A stretch of DNA of 64,000 nucleotides from positions 62,001 to 126,000 of the forward strand of contig CALUTY010000009.1 of assembly GCA_944323825.1 (NCBI GenBank). Reading direction: 5' to 3'. Position numbers and translations under genes: made by a program. This DNA comes from an uncultured Bacteroidales bacterium (GTDB taxonomy: Bacteria > Bacteroidota > Bacteroidia > Bacteroidales > UBA932). Below, one piece after another: positions 35,519 through 45,080 of the stretch. Numbering within the stretch: the stretch's first letter is position 1; each line of letters starts with the position of its first letter. A model generated the notes under the pieces. It searched no databases and was not told where the DNA came from. It was given only the letters and a program-made list of their open reading frames with translations.

Positions 35519-36007
35519 TTACTTAGGGTTAATATTAATATTCAACCTCAATCCTCTCAGCTCAGCAATCCTGAAAATATATGACATGAAGCAGTCATCA
35601 TGAACCTGCCATGAATATATCGTAGTCGCTCCAAGATTCAGGTCACGGCAAAGGTCTGTCTTGTTGATGCGGTACTGATTGAGAGCTATGGTAAGGAAAT
35701 CCAGATTCTTCGGTGTTTCCGGAGAATACAGTTTGGATGTCACCTTCACATTTGGGTTTGTCTCCTCTTTCATATCTGTCAGGCTGAACCGAATCTCGTA
35801 ACCGAGCACATCAAACAGCCTGTATATGTTGGACATCTTCACGTCATCCTTCTTGAACCAGTAGTACACAGACTGCCTTGAAAGCCCCATCCTGGCAGCC
35901 AGATCGCCGACGGTCAGATTCATTTCTGCCGCAAAATCATACAGAAACTTCAGATTCTTCAGCGGATAGGAACCGCTGCGGACATTCCTTGCTTTTTTGT
36001 TCTCCAT
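35519..36007 (-). CDS. Small regulator with two helix-turn-helix units
   Basis: A 162-residue protein with an XRE-like helix-turn-helix at about 24-55 (LKFLYDFAAEMNLTVGDLAARMGLSRQSVYYWFKKDD). A related second unit lies at about 103-140 (LTIALNQYRINKTDLCRDLNLGATTIYSW). Each unit is followed by a short beta segment, so the protein looks like an internal duplication. It is divergent from the primase gene with 169 bases between them, where it could control both promoters. A typical regulator of a mobile element; the target is inferred. Confidence 0.7.
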   Translation of the reverse strand: MENKKARNVRSGSYPLKNLKFLYDFAAEMNLTVGDLAARMGLSRQSVYYWFKKDDVKMSNIYRLFDVLGYEIRFSLTDMKEETNPNVKVTSKLYSPETPKNLDFLTIALNQYRINKTDLCRDLNLGATTIYSWQVHDDCFMSYIFRIAELRGLRLNININPK

Positions 36008-36176
36008 CACTCCGATGCTTATTAAGGCAAGTCAATATTTTGAAATAACATCATTTTCTATTAACTTTACCTCTGTTTTTATTAACACTTGCGATGATTC
36101 TCAGATGAATCTTCACAAAGATAACCTTTTGATGAGTTTTTACAAACATTTGATTTTACTTTACAATACATCAATA

Positions 36177-37085
36177 ATGCCTGCATTTACAGAAGAAGAG
36201 AAGAGGATACTGCTTCAGACACCCATAGAACTTATACTGTCCCATTTTGGCAAGGCCACTAAGCACAGACGAGGGAACATGTTCTACTCCCCTTTCCGGG
36301 ACGAGTGCACTCCGTCTTTCCATGTCAATCCAAACAATAATACCTGGTATGATTTCGGGACAGGCGAAGGAGGTGGGATCATAGACATAGTGACAAGACT
36401 TGCAGGGTGCAGCAGGTCTCAGGCATACGATTTTCTGGCATCCATGAGGAAAGACTTTGTCGCCTTATCCAAATACAGCCATCCGAAGGAAAAGGGAAAA
36501 GCAAGCAGAATTGACATTGCTTCCTCCAGGAACGGATTCAGGAACAGGAGCCTGATCAGTTATGCCGAAGAAAGAGGGATCAGTCTTGAAACCCTTGAAT
36601 CTTTCTGTAAGGAAGTCATATACAGCATAGACGGAATACGAGGCAGACAGTTCTATGCCATAGGATTCAGGAACGACTCTGGCGGATATGTCCTTCGGTC
36701 CCGCTTTACCAAGAAGTGCACATCGAACGATTTGAGCACACTGAAGTGCATACCGGAGAACGACCGCAGTTCTGTTGCGGTCTTCGAAGGATTCTTTGAC
36801 TTCCTTTCCTGGTACGAGGACAACGGATACTGCACACTCCCCTGCGACGTCTGCATACTGAACAGTGTCGTGAACACAGAACGGAGTTTGGATTTCCTTA
36901 GGGCGCACGACAACATACTTATATACTTTGACAATGACGAAGCCGGCAAGAAAGCGACTCAGTCAATAATCGAGAAAACCAAGGCAAAATATATCCTGGT
37001 ACAGGACATGTCTGGAACCTATTTAGGATACAACGACTATAACGAAATGCTGAAGGATAGAATAAGCAAGCAACAATCCAATTAA
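36177..37085 (+). CDS. Mobile-element DNA primase (TOPRIM, zinc-less N-terminus)
   Basis: A 302-residue protein. The N-terminal part resembles a CHC2-type primase domain (FYSPFRDECTPSFHV, then YDFGTGEGGGIIDIVTRLAG), but the zinc cysteines and histidine are largely missing. The C-terminal TOPRIM domain has SSVAVFEGFFDFLSW and ILIYFDNDEAGKKATQ with the acidic catalytic residues. Such proteins prime replication of plasmids and mobilizable transposons in Bacteroidales. I chose the ATG at 36177, where the conserved domain starts; the frame is open to 35997 without protein-like content. Confidence 0.8.
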   Translation: MPAFTEEEKRILLQTPIELILSHFGKATKHRRGNMFYSPFRDECTPSFHVNPNNNTWYDFGTGEGGGIIDIVTRLAGCSRSQAYDFLASMRKDFVALSKYSHPKEKGKASRIDIASSRNGFRNRSLISYAEERGISLETLESFCKEVIYSIDGIRGRQFYAIGFRNDSGGYVLRSRFTKKCTSNDLSTLKCIPENDRSSVAVFEGFFDFLSWYEDNGYCTLPCDVCILNSVVNTERSLDFLRAHDNILIYFDNDEAGKKATQSIIEKTKAKYILVQDMSGTYLGYNDYNEMLKDRISKQQSN

Positions 37086-37100
37086 AGCAAATGATTCATT

Positions 37101-37886
37101 ATGGAACAGGAAATCACTAAAGATGTCCAGGAAAAGCTGGACAAGATCGACTGGAAAACCCTTGAGCAGAAGTACGGAATCTCCCGCAAAACAGTGGAGC
37201 AGTCCCCTGCTATCGCATCTCAGCTTGTGTACGGGCAGATGACCGACCTGGTATATGCCTGCACTCCTGAGATGAATGCCATGTTCTCCCTCAGGGCCTA
37301 TCCGACCCAGGATGGAGACTGGACGGTCAAGCTCTATTCGATGGAGAAGCCCAAAACTCCGGCAGACACTCTCTACCTGTATAACCAGCCTATAACAAGC
37401 CAGAGAGTCAAGGATGCACTGCTGGAAAGGGCTTCATGGGAGGACGGAGACCACAACAAGAGGTACGGCTACGCGAATGCCAACGGCGGCAGGCCGATCA
37501 GTCTTGAGATAAACGGCAGGAAGCAGGACTTCCTGGTGTCAATCCACCAGCCGACAAACAGGGTGGTCGGGATGCCGGTTGACCTTGTCAAGTCGTACCT
37601 GCTTGACAAGGAGGGGCACTCCAAAGGGAAAGGAATCTACGGGGTCAAGTTCACTGACGAACAGGCAAAGGCACTTTCAGAAGGGAATGCCGTCGTGATA
37701 AGCGGGACCCGCAAATCAGGGGAAAAATTCACATGCTGCGTGCAGTTCGATGCCGCACAGAGGCAGGTTGTGGCATGTCACCCGTCATGGTTCAAGGAAG
37801 CAATGAAGGCCGGACTCGACATGTCGAAAACGCAGGAACAGGCTCCAAAGCAGGAAGTCCAGACTGGTAAAGGCAGGAAGATATAA
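37101..37886 (+). CDS. DUF3945/DUF4099-like mobile-element protein
   Basis: A 261-residue hydrophilic protein. The N-terminal WKTLEQKYGISRKTVE stretch and the repeated beta-rich units with LLDKEGHSKGKGIYGVKFTDEQAKALSEGNAVVISG match the DUF4099/DUF3945 proteins commonly found beside primases and topoisomerases on Bacteroidales mobile elements. No catalytic residues are evident and the function is unknown. It starts 15 bases after the primase stop and 8 before the next gene, so the three form one operon. Confidence 0.75.
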   Translation: MEQEITKDVQEKLDKIDWKTLEQKYGISRKTVEQSPAIASQLVYGQMTDLVYACTPEMNAMFSLRAYPTQDGDWTVKLYSMEKPKTPADTLYLYNQPITSQRVKDALLERASWEDGDHNKRYGYANANGGRPISLEINGRKQDFLVSIHQPTNRVVGMPVDLVKSYLLDKEGHSKGKGIYGVKFTDEQAKALSEGNAVVISGTRKSGEKFTCCVQFDAAQRQVVACHPSWFKEAMKAGLDMSKTQEQAPKQEVQTGKGRKI

Positions 37887-37894
37887 CCGGGTAG

Positions 37895-38788
37895 ATGATG
37901 GATTCTGGAATAAACGCGTACGGCCAATGGGACGTTCCTGCTGTTTTCGGGGCGGTAGTCGGAGATATAATAGCGTCTCCGTACCGCCTCGTGAACACAG
38001 ACCGATATGACTTTTCTCTCTTCGAGAAAAACAAAGGCCCATTGGGACATGTCTTCCATCCGGGAATTACGGGAGTGTCGGTAATTACTGCCGCTGTCTC
38101 TAAATGGCTGAAGACAGATTCAGAGCTGACCCCCAAGGCTCTGGACAGGCTCATTATAGAAATGATAAGAGACGATATGGACAGGAATTATACATCCTGG
38201 CTGTTTCACTGGATCGACTTGCAATCAAACGGGGAGAAGTGCAATTTTGACCTTAACTTTGCAGCAGCCATAGTCTCCCCTATCGGGATGTGCCGCATAC
38301 CTCTAAAAGATGCCATAGATACAGCAGGCAAGGCCGCTTCCGTCATTACTTCAGACAAGAACACGGTCAGAGGAGCAAAGGCCATTGCCGAGGCTGTCTG
38401 GCTGGCATCCAACGGACGCAGCAAAGAGGATATACTGTTCTCAATGGAACATGGATACGGCTACAGTCTGTCTTTGCCACTGGAAGAGATAACTGCACGT
38501 GCAAGAGGATACCTAAAGGAACCTATAATCGTCAATGGCGAGGAGACTGGGGAATACTACTTCAGGGATATAGGTCGTCGGGAATTCAGGACCGGCCCGG
38601 CGGTAACTGCCGCCCTGAAGGCCTTCATGGATGGAAACGGCTTTGAGGACACCGTAAGACGCGCAGTAGTCATCGGCGGGGACAGCTGTTCAATAGCTTC
38701 CATAGCCGGAGCCATTGCAGGGGCGAAATACGGGATTCCTGATGACATCAAGAGGAAAGCTGTCTTTGAATTGAACAAAGGCGGATAA
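37895..38788 (+). CDS. Degenerate ADP-ribosylglycohydrolase-like protein
   Basis: A 297-residue protein with the overall ADP-ribosylglycohydrolase (DraG/ARH) pattern: GAVVGDIIASPYR at about 19-31 and GGDSCSIASIAGAIAGAKYGIP near the C-terminus. In active enzymes the first block is soon followed by F-x-D-D-(S/T)-x-M-T, and the second reads G-G-D-(S/T)-D-T. Here those places read FHPGITGVSVIT and GGDSCS, so most of the metal-binding aspartates are missing. It is probably catalytically dead or altered, perhaps a binding protein for ADP-ribose or its derivatives. It is the last gene of the primase operon. Confidence 0.75.
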   Translation: MMDSGINAYGQWDVPAVFGAVVGDIIASPYRLVNTDRYDFSLFEKNKGPLGHVFHPGITGVSVITAAVSKWLKTDSELTPKALDRLIIEMIRDDMDRNYTSWLFHWIDLQSNGEKCNFDLNFAAAIVSPIGMCRIPLKDAIDTAGKAASVITSDKNTVRGAKAIAEAVWLASNGRSKEDILFSMEHGYGYSLSLPLEEITARARGYLKEPIIVNGEETGEYYFRDIGRREFRTGPAVTAALKAFMDGNGFEDTVRRAVVIGGDSCSIASIAGAIAGAKYGIPDDIKRKAVFELNKGG

Positions 38789-38964
38789 TAATCAAGATAT
38801 AAGTACACCTTCCCGTTCCCAGCTGGTCTCTTCCTTAAGGTTATCATTGTATTCTTCCTCATATCACTAATATTATACTTTATACTGCAATTATACTACA
38901 AAATGTTAAATAAAACTAATTATTTGTTAATTATAAATAATGTTATATTGAAATTAGACCAAGA

Positions 38965-40197
38965 TTAGACTTTATTGAGTTTAATGAAATCCTCAAGTTC
39001 TTTCCTGGCGATCCACAGCCTTCCGCATACATTTCTGCTTGGAATGTCCAGTCTCTTGACCACCTTGTAGAGACGCCCCAGCTCAAGCCCTGCCATATCG
39101 GCGGCATCCTGGGCTGGCACGTAATTTACATCCAAGTCACGGCGGTCCCTGAAGATCTCATCAACATGCTTTTTGGAGTAATATGCAGTCCTATAGACTT
39201 TCTTTTTTGGTATCTTGTATGAAAATACAAAGTTGTATACCGACCTGCGTTCCATATCGTATGCCCTCATTATCTCCTCGACTGTATACCATTCCTTTAT
39301 TTCAGGATGGTTCTGTCTGACTCTCTTCCTCACAAACGCATCGACATCCTTCCTCTTGTAGAATCTGATATTCCTGAATCGCTCAAATGGTAGGTTGCTT
39401 TTGCGAAGAAGGAAAGGCAATGATGGAAGTTCATTGCCGTAAAGCTTGAGGGATTCTGAAATCGTAATGTATTCGAGAGAATTGGATATGACAGGATTGA
39501 CTGATATTTCCTGTGCAGGCTCCTGTTCCATGATCCTCTTTCTCGATTCTGAATTCTTGGAGATGTATGCATCAACCGAGGACTTCTTGATGAGAACGAC
39601 GCCTCCGACCTCTGTAACTTCGAATGCCCCTTTCCACATTGCCCTGTAAACACTTGTCCGGCTCATTGACATATATTCTGCCACGTCCGCGATCCGCATA
39701 AGATCCTTGGGCTTCTTCGGTTCCGGGATGCTGTCAACTGATGTCTTGACGTGAAATGTCATTCTATAACGCCTGGCACAGTCACTGCTGCAGAATCTTG
39801 TATTGACCTTCTGCGCAACGAATCTCTTTCCGCACATTTTGCACTCCCTGGTGAATTTCATGTATACACCTCTGAGAACAGACGGAAGAGTCTTGTTCCG
39901 CCGTGGATGCCTGCTTAGATTAGTGCCGGCATCATGACATTTTGTGCAGCAATACTTGCCATTGATAAACCGAGTAATGTACTCACGACCGCAGTTTGCG
40001 CATGTCTTATGGAAATAAATGTACCCATCCTTCAGGAATGCCCCCAAAGATTTGTCATACGTCTGAATTTGCTCAAGCCGTTTCTTGTTAGCCTCAGCCC
40101 GCTTGAATTTGAAATAGCAGCTCTGAGAACAGAAGACCGTCGGATAACGGGTCGTCTTAAAAACTGTTCCGCACTGTTTACACGTTTTTTGAAACAT
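38965..40197 (-). CDS. Three zinc ribbons plus four excisionase-like HTH modules
   Basis: A 410-residue protein. Three Cys4 zinc ribbons lie in the first 145 residues (Cys6/9/23/27; CANCGREY...CCTKC; CKMCGKRF...CSSDC). Four MerR/excisionase-type helix-turn-helix modules follow, at about 165-215 (MRIADVAEYMSMSRTSVYRAM), 235-290, 300-350 (YTVEEIMRAYDMERRSVYNFV) and 357-410 (VPAQDAADMAGLELGRLYKVV). Each ends in a short wing and a helix with a xVDAF/ELEDF pattern. It is certainly DNA-binding; probable roles are control or recombination-directionality of the element. It lies alone, divergent from the direct repeats at 40240-40279, its likely operator. Confidence 0.78.
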   Translation of the reverse strand: MFQKTCKQCGTVFKTTRYPTVFCSQSCYFKFKRAEANKKRLEQIQTYDKSLGAFLKDGYIYFHKTCANCGREYITRFINGKYCCTKCHDAGTNLSRHPRRNKTLPSVLRGVYMKFTRECKMCGKRFVAQKVNTRFCSSDCARRYRMTFHVKTSVDSIPEPKKPKDLMRIADVAEYMSMSRTSVYRAMWKGAFEVTEVGGVVLIKKSSVDAYISKNSESRKRIMEQEPAQEISVNPVISNSLEYITISESLKLYGNELPSLPFLLRKSNLPFERFRNIRFYKRKDVDAFVRKRVRQNHPEIKEWYTVEEIMRAYDMERRSVYNFVFSYKIPKKKVYRTAYYSKKHVDEIFRDRRDLDVNYVPAQDAADMAGLELGRLYKVVKRLDIPSRNVCGRLWIARKELEDFIKLNKV

Positions 40198-40239
40198 TGT
40201 TTTGTTCTTTAGTGTGTCCGAGTACGGGACATGAAAAAG

Positions 40240-40279
40240 TGTTTCATCGTGTTTCAGAATGTTTCAGAATGTTTCAAAC
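40240..40279. repeat. Four tandem 10-bp direct repeats (TGTTTCAnnn)
   Basis: TGTTTCA occurs at 40240, 40250, 40260 and 40270, exactly ten bases apart, so all copies face the same side of the helix. The array starts 42 bases upstream of the start codon of the four-HTH gene. It may be an operator, or arm-type sites for a recombinase. Confidence 0.8.
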
Positions 40280-40343
40280 CTTCTATATTACTTCACATTT
40301 CCCCACACTCCGTCCTACGAGTTTGCTCTCTGAATTCACTTTT

Positions 40344-40363
40344 GGTACAAATACGGTACAAAA
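40344..40363. repeat. Paired GGTACAAA direct repeat
   Basis: GGTACAAAT (40344-40352) and GGTACAAAA (40355-40363), 11 bases apart, close to the right end of the mobile-element remnant. Similar repeats occur near integrase genes and attachment regions of Bacteroidales elements; no integrase is present here. Confidence 0.5.
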
Positions 40364-40377
40364 ACAGTGAAAACATT

Positions 40378-40397
40378 GATAGTTAATGATAACTATC
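40378..40397. repeat. Perfect 8-bp palindrome
   Basis: GATAGTTA (40378-40385), ATGA, TAACTATC (40390-40397). It lies between the repeats and the phosphofructokinase terminator and may belong to the element end. Confidence 0.55.
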
Positions 40398-40403
40398 GTC
40401 ATA

Positions 40404-40442
40404 CAAACAAAAAAAAGAAGAGCTGTCGAAACAACTCTTCTT
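40404..40442 (-). terminator. Rho-independent terminator of the phosphofructokinase gene
   Basis: Minus strand: AAGAAGAGTTGT (40442-40431), loop TTCG, ACAGCTCTTCTT (40426-40415), then a run of eight T ending near 40409. It is 45 bases past the stop and is the clearest intrinsic terminator in the window. Confidence 0.88.
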
Positions 40443-40486
40443 CAATCATTTATATGCAAATGTGCGACTTTAGTCTACATTTTCAT

Positions 40487-41734
40487 TTACCAGTTCAGGA
40501 TCTTCTTGAAATCATAGTTCTCAGGATCGCTCACATATTCCTTGGCAGCCTCGTAGTCGGCCTCGGTGATGTAGTGGGCGATGAAGTTGTAGTAGTTCTG
40601 GGCTGTGCCTGAGTTGATGTCCACAACTCTCGGAGGTATCTTTCCTGTCTCAGGGTCCTGGAGATCGGAGAGATAGAGAGGTGACACATTGCCGTATGCG
40701 TCCACATACACCATGCAGCCGGTCTTGCCCTCGCTGAAGAGCTGGTACACTCCCATTGCAAGCTCGGTGCAGTAGGTGAGGTCGTATGCGACAGGGTCCT
40801 GGCAGCGTACATCGTAGCCGATTTCCACAGGACGGCTCTTGACCTTTATGCCGATCTTCTTGAATTCCTTCTCGAGGAGGTCGTTGAAGAGGACAGCCTT
40901 GGAAATCTTGCCGAGCTCAGGATGACCGTGCTCGTCGTAAGTGAAATGTATGCCTGCGTCAGCAGCTTCCTTTGCCACACCTGCATCATGGAAAAGGCCT
41001 TCGGCAGCCACGATGGTGCCGTAGTTCACGCCCATGATCTTTCTCTTGAGGATGGCGGAGATTGAAAGCCTGATGATCTTTTCGAGTGTCATCGAAGTCT
41101 TGTTGAACATCTCAGGGATGATGGTCATCGGACAGTGGGTGGCTTCGCCGATTCCGAGGGCGAGGCTTCCGCAGGTACGGCCCATGGCCGAAATTACGAG
41201 CCAGTTGCCTGAAGTGCGTGCATCCTCATAGATGGTCCTTGCAAGGTGTGCTCCCTCATTCTTTGCCGAATTGTAGCCGAAGGTCGGAGTGTTGTTCGGA
41301 AGAGGAAGGTCATTGTCTATGGTCTTCGGGCAGTGGATGTTGGCGATAGGATAATTCTTGGCAGCAAGGAATTTTGAAATCCTGTTGGCTGTCGAGGCAG
41401 TGTCATCGCCGCCGATGGTCACGAGAAGCTTTATGTTGTTGTCCTTGAAAAGGTCGAGGTTGAAGTTCTCCTCGAAATCCTTGTCAGTCGGTTTGAAACG
41501 GCTCATTTCGAGATAAGACCCGCCCCTGTTGAAATAGCGGTCAGCCTTGAAGAAGTCCAGATCTTCGGTACGGGCATTCTTGCTGAAAAGTCCTGAATAT
41601 CCGCCATGAAGGCCGATGACCCTGTATCCTTTTGTAAGGAAGGTCTTTGCAACACTCATTGAAACTGAATTCATTCCCGGCGCAGGGCCGCCTCCGCAAA
41701 GGATGATTACTGCATCTTTCATGTCAATTGTCAT
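40487..41734 (-). CDS. pfp: PPi-type 6-phosphofructokinase
   Basis: A 415-residue phosphofructokinase. GGGPAPGMN (14-22) is the phosphate-donor loop. GGDDTAST (108-115) has Asp where ATP-dependent enzymes have Gly, and PKTIDNDL (136-143) has Lys where they have Gly; both changes mark use of pyrophosphate. GRTCGSLAL and the C-terminal barrel parts are also conserved. The enzyme interconverts fructose 6-phosphate and fructose 1,6-bisphosphate with PPi, reversible in glycolysis and gluconeogenesis. Single gene with its own promoter and terminator. The start may instead be the ATG at 41722 (MKDAVIIL). Confidence 0.88.
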   Translation of the reverse strand: MTIDMKDAVIILCGGGPAPGMNSVSMSVAKTFLTKGYRVIGLHGGYSGLFSKNARTEDLDFFKADRYFNRGGSYLEMSRFKPTDKDFEENFNLDLFKDNNIKLLVTIGGDDTASTANRISKFLAAKNYPIANIHCPKTIDNDLPLPNNTPTFGYNSAKNEGAHLARTIYEDARTSGNWLVISAMGRTCGSLALGIGEATHCPMTIIPEMFNKTSMTLEKIIRLSISAILKRKIMGVNYGTIVAAEGLFHDAGVAKEAADAGIHFTYDEHGHPELGKISKAVLFNDLLEKEFKKIGIKVKSRPVEIGYDVRCQDPVAYDLTYCTELAMGVYQLFSEGKTGCMVYVDAYGNVSPLYLSDLQDPETGKIPPRVVDINSGTAQNYYNFIAHYITEADYEAAKEYVSDPENYDFKKILNW

Positions 41735-41754
41735 TAAAAAGTTATTTTGCGGTG

Positions 41755-41785
41755 CAAATTTAGAAACTGTTTTGAAATTTTCAGA
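41755..41785 (-). promoter_or_regulatory. Promoter of the phosphofructokinase gene
   Basis: TAAATTTG (41762-41755, minus strand) with a weak TCTG 19 bases upstream. It gives a leader of about 15-30 bases. Confidence 0.5.
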
Positions 41786-41817
41786 AGCTGTTTTGATTTT
41801 TATTGAATAATTTATAA

Positions 41818-44109
<2,292 letters not shown>

Positions 44110-44145
44110 AAGCCGCTATCGGAAACTACAGCACTGAAGACAGGC

Positions 44146-45075
44146 ATGGCAAGGAATCTCAAGGAAATATGGCACAACATCCGCCGTTTCATGGCGGAAG
44201 ACATCTGGATTCTCAATCCGGATGAGCTTTCCCGTGCCAAGGCGAGATTCATCAAATATGTGAAGGTGCTGATCATCACCATCAAGACATTCTCGGCTCA
44301 GAAGATAGGCTTCCAGGCCGTCGCACTTAGCTTCTTCGGGACAATGTCGGTTGTACCTTTCCTTGCCGTGACATTTGCCGTGACCGGAGGCCTCGGGCTT
44401 GAAGGCAGGCTGAAGGAAATGCTCTATGAGAACTTCAGCAACCATCAGGAGATAATCAACATGGTCATGGGCTTTGCCGACAATATCATCAATACTGCCA
44501 TGTCGAGCGGAGTCGGGCTTGTCAGCTCGCTGTTCTTCATCTGGGTGGTAATCTGGATGATGATGTCCGTGGAGAGGGTCTTCAACAACGTATGGAAGGT
44601 GCACAAGTCGAGGAACCTGTTCAAAAGGCTTTCCTTCTATCTGCTGGTGCTGATAATCGCACCGCTGGTGCTGATGCTCTTCTTCGCAGGCTCCATAACC
44701 TACTCCAACCTGTTCAACAACATGGACTGGGGAATTCTCCGGATGGAAGAGATAAGATCCTTCTTTTCATGGCTTCTGTTCTATGCCGTGGCCATGCTGA
44801 CATTTTCCGCCATGTACAAGTTCATACCCAACTATAAAGTAAAATACAGCCATGCCCTGAAGGCGGCGGTCATATCCGCCCTTGCATTCACGGTGATGCA
44901 GTATCTGTATCTTGAGACCCAGCTTTTCGTGAGCCGGCTCAATACGGTGTACGGGGCCATGGCAGCAATACCGCTTTTCATGTTCTGGATGAATTTCGGA
45001 TGGTTCATCATCCTGTTCGGTGCCGAACTGTCATATGCTTTCCAGAATGTGGACAACTATAACCTGGATGATTGA
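44146..45075 (+). CDS. YihY/BrkB-family membrane protein
   Basis: A 309-residue inner-membrane protein with about six hydrophobic helices. The family pattern is visible: AQKIGFQAVALSFFGTMSVVPFLAV near the start, the region around NNVWKVHKSRN, and IPNYKVKYSHALKAAVISALAF followed by YGAMAAIPLFMFWMNFGWFIILFGAELSYAF. Members were once called ribonuclease BN, but the role is probably transport or envelope-related and remains unproven. It sits between ligA and rel; the rel start is 5 bases after the stop. Confidence 0.85.
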   Translation: MARNLKEIWHNIRRFMAEDIWILNPDELSRAKARFIKYVKVLIITIKTFSAQKIGFQAVALSFFGTMSVVPFLAVTFAVTGGLGLEGRLKEMLYENFSNHQEIINMVMGFADNIINTAMSSGVGLVSSLFFIWVVIWMMMSVERVFNNVWKVHKSRNLFKRLSFYLLVLIIAPLVLMLFFAGSITYSNLFNNMDWGILRMEEIRSFFSWLLFYAVAMLTFSAMYKFIPNYKVKYSHALKAAVISALAFTVMQYLYLETQLFVSRLNTVYGAMAAIPLFMFWMNFGWFIILFGAELSYAFQNVDNYNLDD

Positions 45076-45080
45076 AAATT

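Larger units (their letters stand above)
35100..40400. mobile_element. Mobile-element remnant (about 5.3 kb, no integrase)
   Basis: Between the chimeric ORF and the phosphofructokinase terminator lie genes typical of Bacteroidales mobilizable elements: AbiTii domain, HTH regulator, TOPRIM primase, DUF3945-like protein and a zinc-ribbon/excisionase-like protein. Base composition is more AT-rich between genes, and short direct repeats cluster at the right end. No integrase, relaxase or complete terminal repeat was found, so exact ends are uncertain. Confidence 0.5.
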
